From an uncultured Eubacteriales bacterium (GTDB taxonomy: Bacteria > Bacillota > Clostridia > Oscillospirales > Acutalibacteraceae): a stretch of 8,708 bases of DNA. The stretch covers positions 1-8,708 of the forward strand of contig CAKSDJ010000052.1 of the NCBI GenBank assembly GCA_934445015.1, read 5' to 3'. Below the pieces are notes generated by a model. It ran no database searches. It worked only from the letters and a program-made list of their open reading frames with translations, and was not told where the DNA came from. The first letter of the stretch is position 1; each line of letters begins with the position of its first letter. Below are positions 1 to 5,997 of this stretch, piece by piece. Position numbers and translations under genes: made by a program.

Positions 1-349
1 TATCAAGGGTACCTCTTATAATGTGGTAACGCACACCGGGGAGGTCCTTAACACGTCCGCCACGAATAAGAACAACGCTGTGTTCCTGAAGATTGTGGCC
101 GATACCGGGAATGTATGCCGAAACTTCAATACCGTTTGAAAGACGTACTCTGGCGATTTTACGAAGAGCAGAGTTAGGCTTTTTAGGTGTAGAAGTCTTA
201 ACAGCAGTGCATACGCCGCGTTTTTGCGGTGAATCGTTGTCGGTAAGGTTGCGCTTCATTGAGTTGTAGCCCTTTAAAAGTGCAGGAGCCTTAGCCTTTT
301 TTTCAACGGTTTCACGACCGCTACGAACTAATTGGTTAAAGGTAGGCAC
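1..349 (-). CDS. rpsL: 30S ribosomal protein S12, 3' end cut off by window edge
   Basis: Small-subunit ribosomal protein at the decoding centre. The reverse complement reads MPTFNQLVRSGRE at the N-terminus, then TPKKPNSALRKIARV, GHNLQEHSVV and RVKDLPGVRYH, which are hallmark S12 segments. 116 complete codons are present; the family is about 124-140 residues, so only the extreme C-terminus is missing. The start is a GTG at 349-347, chosen because the universal MPTFNQL begins there and an AAAGGAG ribosome binding site lies about 10 bp upstream. The lysines in TPKKPN and RVKDLPG, the classic streptomycin-resistance sites, are wild type. The gene has its own promoter and a leader hairpin. It normally heads the str operon (rpsL-rpsG-fusA-tuf), but those genes would lie outside the window. 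Identification is secure. Confidence 0.98.
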   Translation of the reverse strand, partial: MPTFNQLVRSGRETVEKKAKAPALLKGYNSMKRNLTDNDSPQKRGVCTAVKTSTPKKPNSALRKIARVRLSNGIEVSAYIPGIGHNLQEHSVVLIRGGRVKDLPGVRYHIIRGTLD

Positions 350-386
350 TATTCACTATCTCCTTTCTTGTTAAATTTGAACATAA

Positions 387-406
387 CGAAACTGCGCACA
401 GTTTCG
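387..406 (-). promoter_or_regulatory. Perfect hairpin at the 5' end of the rpsL leader
   Basis: The minus strand reads CGAAACTG-TGCG-CAGTTTCG: a perfect 8-bp inverted repeat with a 4-nt loop, about 5 nt after the predicted transcription start and about 40 nt upstream of the rpsL start codon. No U tract follows, so it is not a typical terminator. It could stabilise the 5' end of the mRNA, bind a ribosomal protein for autogenous control, or act as a DNA operator. The structure is seen directly; the role is inference. Confidence 0.6.
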
Positions 407-417
407 CACGCTATCAT

Positions 418-446
418 ATAATAACACCCTAATACTTATTTGTCAA
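418..446 (-). promoter_or_regulatory. Sigma-A-type promoter of rpsL
   Basis: On the minus strand TTGACA (446-441, perfect -35) is followed by a 17-bp spacer and TATTAT (423-418, 5 of 6 matches to the -10). The predicted transcript starts near 411, giving a leader of about 60 nt before the GTG start of rpsL. Placement and spacing fit a strong vegetative promoter for a ribosomal protein operon. The transcription start is inferred from spacing only. Confidence 0.85.
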
Positions 447-465
447 TAAAAAAATTCGGCGGATG

Positions 466-948
466 TCATATATTTACATATTCGGCACTGTTGCCGTATC
501 CTGTAATCAAGGTCATCAGGTCATCGGCCTTCATCCAGACTGTCGCAGTGTTGTCATTTGGATGTATACCTATTTTATTGCCCGAAAATTCGGTGTCTAA
601 ATAAAAATGCACCCTGTGGTCGGTATCGTTCAGAATTCCGAGCGGCGTAACCGAGCCCGGCGTGAGTTTCATTATCGAAAACAAGTCGTCCGGAGAGGCA
701 AAAGACAGCGCGCGCAATCCGTGTTGTCTGCGAAACTCTTTCAGATCAACTCTTTTTACGCCCTTTACCGTTATCAAGTAATAATTGCGTTTTTTGTCAT
801 CCCTCACAAAAAGGTTTTTTGCATCCCATTCGGGATACGGCAAGCATACCTCGCCTAATTCATCCATATTAAAAACCGCTTTATGTTCGGTTATCTCATA
901 AGATATATTCCGCTCTGTCAGATATCTGTATGTTTCTGCTTTGTTCAT
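466..948 (-). CDS. YbaK/ProX-type aminoacyl-tRNA deacylase (prolyl-tRNA synthetase-associated domain protein)
   Basis: A freestanding trans-editing domain of 160 residues, resembling the PrdX/ProXp-ala family that hydrolyses Ala-tRNA(Pro) made in error by prolyl-tRNA synthetase. Recognisable segments are EHKAVFNMDEL (21-31), AKNLFVRDDKKRNYYLITV (43-61, with the invariant lysine K44), TPGSVTPLGILND (96-108) and KIGIHPNDNTATVW (125-138, with H129). This matches the usual length of the single-domain family. A GTG three codons upstream (957-955) is in frame, but I prefer the ATG at 948-946: AGGTGA lies 5 bp before the ATG, while nothing usable precedes the GTG. It follows the Nudix gene by 20 bp and is probably co-transcribed with it. 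No clear terminator lies between it and the rpsL promoter. Family assignment is firm; the exact tRNA substrate is inferred. Confidence 0.9.
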   Translation of the reverse strand: MNKAETYRYLTERNISYEITEHKAVFNMDELGEVCLPYPEWDAKNLFVRDDKKRNYYLITVKGVKRVDLKEFRRQHGLRALSFASPDDLFSIMKLTPGSVTPLGILNDTDHRVHFYLDTEFSGNKIGIHPNDNTATVWMKADDLMTLITGYGNSAEYVNI

Positions 949-968
949 GTTAATCACCTATGATAAAC

Positions 969-1586
969 TCAATCAAACAATGTAGGTAAATTTTGATTTT
1001 CATAAGAATCAAAACACATAAGTATTTGTTCTTTTGTGCATTTTTCGGTTGCAAGATTATCAGGCAACCCGTTTTTGTCAAACAACCCTACTTCGGTTGT
1101 TTCTATATTGTCTTTAAATTCGCCACTCTTATATCTGCACAAAACAAACACCTTAACCACGCCGTAAGCATAGTTTGTGACGTTATGTTTTCGCCAATCC
1201 TGAACGGCTATTATTTTTTCCGACTCTACTGTAAAACCGGTTTCCTCTTTTACCTCTTTTTCTGTGTTTGAAGCAACCGACTGATCCACATCGCACCAAC
1301 CGCCGGGCAACGCCCAGGTGCCGTTATTTTCGTGTACCAAAAGAATTTTATCTTTTATAAATACCGCCGCGCGCGTATCCACTTTAGGTGTCTGATAACC
1401 CGTCTCATTGCAAAATAAGCCGTACACCGTATCGGTCGGAATATCTGTTTTAGCCGACATCATTTCGGCAGAGATTTTTCTGAGCTCCTCATAACGTTCT
1501 TTATCGTATTTGTCCTTTCCGTATTGAAGGCCTGCCTGTGCAATACTTTGTATACGAACGGCAAATTCTATCCACTTATCAATCAT
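969..1586 (-). CDS. Nudix hydrolase with N-terminal Nudix_N domain (YjhB / CDP-Chase-like)
   Basis: A 205-residue Mg-dependent nucleoside-diphosphate hydrolase. Residues 1-65 form the helical N-terminal extension typical of the YjhB-like group (WIEFAVRIQSIAQAGLQYGK, then DKERYEELR). The Nudix fold starts near 68 (PKVDTRAAVFIKDKILLV) and the Nudix box lies at about 96-118, ending KEVKEETGF. The core glutamates E111, E114 and E115 are present, but the usual first Glu is Q102 and the usual Arg is K110. Relatives with this N-terminal domain have been assigned ADP-ribose or CDP-choline pyrophosphatase activity; the substrate here cannot be read from sequence. The start is the ATG at 1586, with AGGGTG 8 bp upstream. 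It lies 48 bp after the exporter gene and 20 bp before the deacylase gene, in a probable shared transcript. Confidence 0.9.
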   Translation of the reverse strand: MIDKWIEFAVRIQSIAQAGLQYGKDKYDKERYEELRKISAEMMSAKTDIPTDTVYGLFCNETGYQTPKVDTRAAVFIKDKILLVHENNGTWALPGGWCDVDQSVASNTEKEVKEETGFTVESEKIIAVQDWRKHNVTNYAYGVVKVFVLCRYKSGEFKDNIETTEVGLFDKNGLPDNLATEKCTKEQILMCFDSYENQNLPTLFD

Positions 1587-1634
1587 TTTATCAGCACCCT
1601 AAATTGAATTTCGATTTTAAAGTCAAATGCTGTT

Positions 1635-2090
1635 TTATTCTGACCTTATCTTTTTCTTTATGTTTTCAACAGTAAGAGATATTGACCATATTATGCAGGC
1701 ACCGGCTGCTATCGCCAAAGCGTATTGCAACGTTATGTTTGCATTCTGCCTTGCAGAGTCCCAATTGCGTATAACTGCGTTACTGCAAGCATAATAAAGC
1801 GATCTTCCGGGTATAAGCGGTATAACGGATGTGACAAAAAACAGTGTTGCAGGCGCTTTTTTTATGCGTGCTGCAAATTCACTGTATACCGCAGTAAATG
1901 CCGACGCCACAAGGCAGGCAATAAGTATATTGTCACACTTGTTATCGCAAACAAGAAACAACCCCCAACTTAAAAATCCGCCCAATGCTGCCTCAAAATA
2001 ATAACTCTTTTTAAGTCCGAAAACCATAGCAAATCCAAGCGAGCCCACCGCCGCCGTAACCAACTGGATTATTATTTCTTTAACGCTCAT
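1635..2090 (-). CDS. Threonine/serine exporter family, small membrane subunit (YjjB / ThrE_2-like)
   Basis: An integral membrane protein of 151 residues, equivalent to the C-terminal half of ThrE, working with the YjjP-like protein encoded just upstream. It shows four to five hydrophobic segments (about 5-26, 33-48, 54-70, 82-101 and 121-140) and the family motif SVIPLIPGRSLYYA (88-101). It ends in a basic tail, KKKIRSE, expected in the cytoplasm. The reading frame is open further upstream to 2153, but I take the ATG at 2090 because it overlaps the stop of the upstream gene as ATGA and begins the conserved domain. A GGGGG-like ribosome binding site lies about 10 bp ahead. The overlap implies translational coupling and roughly equal amounts of both subunits. 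Characterised relatives export threonine and serine, or dicarboxylates such as succinate in the YjjPB case; the substrate here is unproven. Confidence 0.9.
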   Translation of the reverse strand: MSVKEIIIQLVTAAVGSLGFAMVFGLKKSYYFEAALGGFLSWGLFLVCDNKCDNILIACLVASAFTAVYSEFAARIKKAPATLFFVTSVIPLIPGRSLYYACSNAVIRNWDSARQNANITLQYALAIAAGACIIWSISLTVENIKKKIRSE

Positions 2091-2860
2091 ACAAACATAG
2101 CCCCCGTAATAAAGATAGCAAGCATAAATCCCACAGCAAGGCCTGCCGCCCACAAAAGACTTTCAATAAGCCTGAACAATCCCGAAATAGTATCGCCGAC
2201 AAGCAGATCTCTTATTGCGTTAGTAAAGGCAACGCCCGGTATAAGCAACATTATGTCGCCGGCAATTATATTGTCGGCACTGATTTTCGGAATAATATTT
2301 GCCGAAACGCAAATAATCATACCCACAACAAAAGAACATACTATGTTAAAAATTATATTATTCGGAAATATGTCCGCAAGCTTTTTTTGAAACAAACAAA
2401 TTAACAATGCAAAAACCACTGCGGCAATTCCGTCAAAAATACTGCCGCCGAAAAATATTGAAAATGCACCCGCCGCAAGCACGGAACCCAAATAGAACTT
2501 AACCGGATTTACCGGTTTTTGGCATTTTAATATCTCTGTTTCAAGCTGCTCAACAGGCATAGGGTCTTTACAGCATTTTCGGCTTAACGCATTAAGGTTC
2601 TCAATCTGCCACAGTTTATTGCTTCCCGATTTATCAACACGGCGACTCTCTGTTATAAGATTTCCGTCATTAAACTTCATTGTAACTACAATGCTTGCAG
2701 TAATAACAAGCACATTTGTTTCAACTGCACCGTAAGCCTTGCCCATAAGCGACAAAGTGTTCTCAACACGGTTTACTTCACCGCCCGAACAAAGCATCAG
2801 TTTCCCCATATCAAGTAACAAATGCAGAAGTTTGTATTCTTCTCCCTTTGTAAGCGTCAT
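2087..2860 (-). CDS. Threonine/serine exporter family, large membrane subunit (YjjP / ThrE-like)
   Basis: An inner-membrane transporter subunit of 257 residues, the usual length for YjjP. The N-terminal soluble part carries the family motif around CSGGEVNRVENTL (24-36) and TNVLVITASIVVTM (48-61). About five membrane segments follow near 120-137, 141-158, 168-190, 198-216 and 235-256, with the conserved loop LIPGVAFTNAIRDLLVGDT (206-224). The frame is open back to 2941, but the ATG at 2860 is preferred: AGGTGA sits 4 bp before it, and the upstream extension is Lys/Ile-rich with no resemblance to the family. Its stop overlaps the start of the YjjB-like gene (ATGA). It follows the groEL terminator and a possible promoter, so it likely opens a separate transcript. 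Family is certain; the exported compound is not. Confidence 0.92.
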   Translation of the reverse strand: MTLTKGEEYKLLHLLLDMGKLMLCSGGEVNRVENTLSLMGKAYGAVETNVLVITASIVVTMKFNDGNLITESRRVDKSGSNKLWQIENLNALSRKCCKDPMPVEQLETEILKCQKPVNPVKFYLGSVLAAGAFSIFFGGSIFDGIAAVVFALLICLFQKKLADIFPNNIIFNIVCSFVVGMIICVSANIIPKISADNIIAGDIMLLIPGVAFTNAIRDLLVGDTISGLFRLIESLLWAAGLAVGFMLAIFITGAMFV

Positions 2861-2885
2861 AATTTCACCTTCCCAATCAATAGAT

Positions 2886-2914
2886 AATCTATCATATTTT
2901 TTGATTGAATTCAA
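2886..2914 (-). promoter_or_regulatory. Possible promoter of the exporter operon
   Basis: On the minus strand TTGAAT (2914-2909) is separated by 17 bp from TAGATT (2891-2886); each hexamer matches the sigma-A consensus at 4 of 6 positions. It lies after the groEL terminator and about 30 bp before the yjjP-like start codon, giving a short leader of about 20 nt. The -35 lies in the perfect palindrome TTGAATTCAA (2905-2914) and the -10 overlaps TAGAT-A-ATCTA (2881-2891); either might be an operator, or chance in AT-rich DNA. Confidence 0.4.
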
Positions 2915-2969
2915 GACGATTTTATAACATAGTTTTAACATTTCGAATTATTGTTATATATTAACAAGC

Positions 2970-3008
2970 AAAAAGCGAAGGCGGTAAAAAAACCGTCTTC
3001 GCCTTTTT
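2970..3008 (-). terminator. Intrinsic terminator of groESL
   Basis: Starting about 25 bp after the groEL stop, 11-nt arms at 2975-2985 and 2992-3002 pair around a short loop, with one mismatch (A-C in the minus-strand RNA). The minus-strand RNA then runs into five U (2974-2970). Five A lie on the other side (3008-3004), so the element is nearly symmetric. It separates groESL from the exporter operon. Confidence 0.88.
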
Positions 3009-3029
3009 AATATGCTTTGATTAAATTTA

Positions 3030-4667
3030 TCAGTACATTCCGCCCTGTGCGGCAGCAGCGGCTGCGGCTGCATTTGCGGCGGCAGCATCTTCGGGTTTAT
3101 CTGCAACAAGGCTTTCTGTGGTAAGAACCATTGCTGCAACAGACGCTGCATTTTCAAGCGCAGAACGCGTAACCTTTGTCGGGTCAACAATACCTGCGTC
3201 TATCATATCTGTGTATACCTCGTTGTAAGCATCAAAACCGTAATTTACTTTTCCGCTTGATAAAATCTTATCTATTATTACAGAACCCTCGATGCCTGCA
3301 TTGTACGCAATCTGGCGGATAGGTGCTTCCAAAGATTTAAGAACTATGTTAACACCTGTTTTTTCATCACCTGCAGCATTCTCGGCAAGTTTTGCCACTG
3401 CGGGTATGGCGTTAAGCAGAGCTACGCCGCCGCCTGCAACAATGCCCTCTTCAACTGCGGCTCTTGTTGCCGAAAGTGCGTCTTCAATGCGAAGTTTTTT
3501 ATCTTTCATTTCAATTTCGGTAGCAGCGCCTACTTTTATAACCGCAACACCGCCTGCAAGTTTTGCAAGACGTTCCTGCAACTTTTCACGGTCAAAATCC
3601 GATGTAGTAACGGCTATTTCATTTCTGATTTGCGCTACACGGTCTTTAATTGCTGTTTTATCGCCGGCACCGTCAACTATTACGGTGTTTTCTTTTGTTA
3701 CTTTTACCTGACGTGCGCGACCAAGCTGCTCAACGCTTGCGTCTTTGAGTTCAAGACCGAGTTCTTCGGTTATGACCTCACCGCCTGTAAGAATTGCAAT
3801 ATCGCGAAGCATCTCTTTACGTCTGTCACCAAAGCCCGGTGCTTTAACGGCAACACATGTAAACGTGCCGCGAAGTTTATTGACAATAAGGGTAGAAAGC
3901 GCTTCACCCTCAATATCCTCGGCAATTATTACAAGCTTTTTGCCCGACTGAACGATCTGTTCAAGAAGCGGTAAAATCTCCTGAATGTTAGAAATCTTCT
4001 TATCTGTAATAAGAATATATGCGTCATCGATAACCGCTTCCATTTTGTCTGTATCGGTTACCATATAAGGTGTTATATAACCACGGTCAAACTGCATACC
4101 CTCAACAACTTCAGAGTATGTTTCTGCTGTTTTTGATTCCTCAACGGTAATTACACCGTCGGCAGAAACCTTTTCCATAGCCTCGGCAATAAGTTTGCCT
4201 ATTACTTCATCGCCCGAAGATACGGTTGCAACTCGTGCTATATCAGCACTGCCGGATACCTTTTTAGAATTTTTAACTATTGTATCAATAGCGGTGTCTA
4301 CCGCAGATTTTATTCCTTTTTTAACAACCATCGGGTTTGCGCCTGCGGCAACGTTTTTCATACCCTCGCCTATAAGCGCCTGTGCAAGAACGGTAGCGGT
4401 TGTAGTACCGTCGCCCGCAGCATCATTTGTTTTAACCGAAACTTCTTTTACAAGTTGTGCGCCCATATTTTCAAAAGCGTCTTCAAGTTCAATCTCTTTA
4501 GCTATAGTCACACCGTCGTTTGTAATAAGCGGTGAACCGTACTTTTTATCAAGAACAACGTTTCTGCCTTTAGGACCCAAAGTTACCTTAACGGCGTTTG
4601 CAAGTTTATCAACACCGGTCTGGAGCGACTTGCGTGCCTCTTCACCAAAAATAATGTTTTTTGCCAT
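3030..4667 (-). CDS. groEL: Chaperonin GroEL (Hsp60)
   Basis: A 545-residue subunit of the tetradecameric ATP-driven folding chamber, acting in the cytoplasm with GroES. The N-terminus MAKNIIFGEEARKSL is typical. ATP-site features are TLGPKGRNV (29-37), D51, GDGTTTATVLAQ (85-96) and D396 (E. coli D52, D87 and D398). The chaperonin signature AAVEEGIVAGGG is at 403-414, and the apical domain includes APGFGDRRKEML (276-287). Length fits the family. The C-terminal tail is unusual: residues 528-540 are alanines interrupted by one Asn, followed by QGGMY, instead of the common Gly-Gly-Met repeats. The ATG at 4667 has GGGAGG 8 bp upstream. It follows groES by 18 bp in a two-gene operon and ends at a hairpin terminator. 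Confidence 0.99.
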   Translation of the reverse strand: MAKNIIFGEEARKSLQTGVDKLANAVKVTLGPKGRNVVLDKKYGSPLITNDGVTIAKEIELEDAFENMGAQLVKEVSVKTNDAAGDGTTTATVLAQALIGEGMKNVAAGANPMVVKKGIKSAVDTAIDTIVKNSKKVSGSADIARVATVSSGDEVIGKLIAEAMEKVSADGVITVEESKTAETYSEVVEGMQFDRGYITPYMVTDTDKMEAVIDDAYILITDKKISNIQEILPLLEQIVQSGKKLVIIAEDIEGEALSTLIVNKLRGTFTCVAVKAPGFGDRRKEMLRDIAILTGGEVITEELGLELKDASVEQLGRARQVKVTKENTVIVDGAGDKTAIKDRVAQIRNEIAVTTSDFDREKLQERLAKLAGGVAVIKVGAATEIEMKDKKLRIEDALSATRAAVEEGIVAGGGVALLNAIPAVAKLAENAAGDEKTGVNIVLKSLEAPIRQIAYNAGIEGSVIIDKILSSGKVNYGFDAYNEVYTDMIDAGIVDPTKVTRSALENAASVAAMVLTTESLVADKPEDAAAANAAAAAAAAQGGMY

Positions 4668-4685
4668 AGTAAAAACCTCCCTTAA

Positions 4686-4970
4686 TTACTCTACAACGGC
4701 AAGTATGTCGGAAATATGAAGAACAGTATATTCTTCATTGTCAATCTTAATGTCGGTGCCTGAATATTTAGCGGCTATCACCTTATCGCCGGGTTTTACG
4801 GTCATTACAACTTCTTTGCCGTCTACAAGACCACCTGGGCCTACCGCCACAACCTCTGCAATCTGAGGTTTTTCTTTTGAAGCGGATGTAAGAACAATGC
4901 CGCTTTTAGTTGTTTCCTCCGCTGCTGTTGCCTTTATGACAACATTGTCAGCCAATGGTTTGATTGTCAT
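4686..4970 (-). CDS. groES: Co-chaperonin GroES (Hsp10)
   Basis: The 94-residue subunit of the heptameric lid that caps GroEL. It starts MTIKPLADNVVIK, matching the usual KPLxDRVVIK with N where R is common. The mobile loop lies at about 17-36 and contains the GroEL-contacting tripeptide IVL (25-27). The roof and beta-barrel follow as EVVAVGPGG (39-47), VKPGDKVIAAKYSGTDIKI (58-76) and the ending EYTVLHISDILAVVE. The ATG at 4970 has AAGGGAG 7 bp upstream. It is the first gene of groESL, with a consensus promoter and a CtsR-like operator upstream; no CIRCE inverted repeat is visible. Certain identification. Confidence 0.99.
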   Translation of the reverse strand: MTIKPLADNVVIKATAAEETTKSGIVLTSASKEKPQIAEVVAVGPGGLVDGKEVVMTVKPGDKVIAAKYSGTDIKIDNEEYTVLHISDILAVVE

Positions 4971-4986
4971 AATAAAACTCCCTTTT

Positions 4987-4999
4987 ACTGCTTTGCAGT
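4987..4999 (-). other. Small inverted repeat in the groES leader
   Basis: ACTGC-AAA-GCAGT on the minus strand is a 5-bp perfect inverted repeat between the predicted transcription start and the groES ribosome binding site (4984-4978). It does not resemble CIRCE (TTAGCACTC-N9-GAGTGCTAA). It may form a weak hairpin just before the ribosome binding site, or be chance. Confidence 0.3.
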
Positions 5000-5015
5000 T
5001 ATTTTACAAATACTT

Positions 5016-5043
5016 ATTATAGCCAATATTTTCTAAAAGTCAA
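5016..5043 (-). promoter_or_regulatory. Sigma-A-type promoter of groESL
   Basis: On the minus strand TTGACT (5043-5038; 5 of 6) is followed by a 16-bp spacer and a perfect TATAAT (5021-5016). Transcription would start near 5009, about 38 nt before the groES start codon. The -35 hexamer is covered by the CtsR-like operator. No terminator separates the upstream lipid kinase gene from this promoter, so some read-through is possible. Confidence 0.87.
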
Positions 5044-5054
5044 GTAAAGTCAAA
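5038..5054 (+). promoter_or_regulatory. CtsR-type heptad operator over the groESL -35 box
   Basis: The plus strand reads AGTCAAG-TAA-AGTCAAA. The established CtsR operator is the tandem heptad RGTCAAA-NAN-RGTCAAA; this site has the right spacing and matches at all defined positions except the last base of the first heptad (G for A). It begins exactly at the -35 hexamer of groESL, where a bound repressor would block RNA polymerase. CtsR represses clp genes and, in some Bacillota, groESL. The ctsR gene is not in this window, so the regulation is inferred from the site alone. Confidence 0.7.
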
Positions 5055-5059
5055 AAACT

Positions 5060-5983
5060 TTAAACATTTGTTAACATTTTGTTTTTAACGTGGGTCGGAA
5101 CAATGAATTTCACGCCTTTTTTGACAAGTTCGAATTTCATATTCGTCACCTCAATTATTTCACCGTCAAGATTTACGGGTATAGGTTTTGACGCACTGAA
5201 TTCCATACTTGCACAGTTTTTCAAAGTACAATAATCAAGTATTTTGTGTTCGCCGTTTTTATACAGCGAAAGAAATTTCGGTATTTTTAGCCGCGGTATG
5301 CAGTTAACAAGGGTAAAATCCAACTTGTTATCATACGGCACGGCATTCGGCGCGCCTTTATATCCGCCGCCGTAGTACGGGGCGTTTGCAATAACCGCAA
5401 AAAGGCAATCCGTTAATTCGGGTTTTGCGCCGTCAACCGATATGTTTGCCGTAATGCCGAGTTTTTTGCTTAAAAAAGTTTTAACTATTGCAAGCGTGTA
5501 TGCAAATGACCCGGTCACTAAGGGCCAGCGCTTAAAAATGTTCATATCGCGCGCTACAACCGCGTCCATACCCACCGAACAACCGTTAAGGCAATAACAA
5601 TCACCGGCTTTTATAAGATCCATTTCAACCGAATTGCCGTCAACCTGTGCCGATATATCAAAAAACTCATTTTTAAAATCAAAGAACTTTAAAAAATCAT
5701 TTGCGGACCCACACGGAATTACGCCGAGTTCTACGTTATCGTAACCTACGACACCATTCAGAACTTCGAAAACGGTTCCCTCTCCGCCGCAGGCAAAAAT
5801 GCGCAATCTGTCGCCTGTTTCGGCCTCCGATTCGGCAGAAAGTTTTGCATCGCCGGCAGATTTTGTAATATGTATTTTGTATTCGATTTCCTTGTCTTTA
5901 AAATAATCTTCTATTGAAGATATTATACCGTCCTGCAAGTTGCCTTTTCCGGCAGTCGGGTTAATATAAAAAACATATCTCAT
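5060..5983 (-). CDS. Diacylglycerol kinase family lipid kinase (DagK / YegS / BmrU-like)
   Basis: A 307-residue soluble, membrane-associated lipid kinase of the DAGK catalytic family, expected to phosphorylate diacylglycerol or a related lipid for return to phosphatidic acid. Landmarks in order are the N-terminal INPTAGKG (7-14), the nucleotide loop CGGEGTVFEVLNG (65-77), PCGSANDFLK (90-99), NGCSVGMDA (133-141), NAPYYGGGYKGAPNA (200-214) and NLDGE (271-275). Length is standard. The usual GGDGT reads GGEGT (D68 to E), and PxGTxNDFA reads PCGSANDFL; both are conservative but unusual. The ATG at 5983 has AGAGG 8 bp upstream. It follows the methyltransferase gene by 14 bp and ends 5 bp before the CtsR-like site of groESL. 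Family is firm; the lipid substrate is not resolved. Confidence 0.93.
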   Translation of the reverse strand: MRYVFYINPTAGKGNLQDGIISSIEDYFKDKEIEYKIHITKSAGDAKLSAESEAETGDRLRIFACGGEGTVFEVLNGVVGYDNVELGVIPCGSANDFLKFFDFKNEFFDISAQVDGNSVEMDLIKAGDCYCLNGCSVGMDAVVARDMNIFKRWPLVTGSFAYTLAIVKTFLSKKLGITANISVDGAKPELTDCLFAVIANAPYYGGGYKGAPNAVPYDNKLDFTLVNCIPRLKIPKFLSLYKNGEHKILDYCTLKNCASMEFSASKPIPVNLDGEIIEVTNMKFELVKKGVKFIVPTHVKNKMLTNV

Positions 5984-5997
5984 TTTTGTATCCTCTG

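Noticed and set aside
607..858. Plus-strand open frame of 83 codons
   Set aside because: Antisense to the ProX-like deacylase gene, whose motifs are intact on the other strand.
1621..1626. TTGACT on the minus strand as a -35 for the Nudix gene
   Set aside because: No acceptable -10 hexamer 16-18 bp downstream; the gene is more simply read from the exporter transcript.
2091..2153. Longer N-terminus for the YjjB-like protein
   Set aside because: The extra 21 residues (Gly/Cys/Tyr-rich) overlap the YjjP-like coding sequence and precede the conserved start; the ATGA overlap gives a better start.
2861..2941. 27-residue N-terminal extension of the YjjP-like protein
   Set aside because: Would read through the putative promoter and the good ribosome binding site at 2865-2870, and matches no family sequence.
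2954..3190. Minus-strand open frame of 78 codons at the groEL end
   Set aside because: Alternative frame of the alanine-rich groEL tail, running through the terminator; Leu/Gln/Arg-rich artefact.
3292..3974. Three overlapping plus-strand open frames
   Set aside because: All antisense to groEL in different frames; low-complexity or Cys/Phe-rich translations with no recognisable domain.
3580..4095. Single GGTCAAA heptads within groEL as further CtsR sites
   Set aside because: Each stands alone without a second heptad at the required spacing and lies inside coding sequence.
4195..4719. Plus-strand open frame of 174 codons
   Set aside because: Lies antisense to groEL and the groES end; Ser/Thr/Ala-rich with no family resemblance, no ribosome binding site argument, and explained by groEL codon bias.
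4971..5059. CIRCE (HrcA) element upstream of groES
   Set aside because: Searched for TTAGCACTC/GAGTGCTAA or a close variant; the only inverted repeat is the 5-bp ACTGC/GCAGT, too short and unlike CIRCE.
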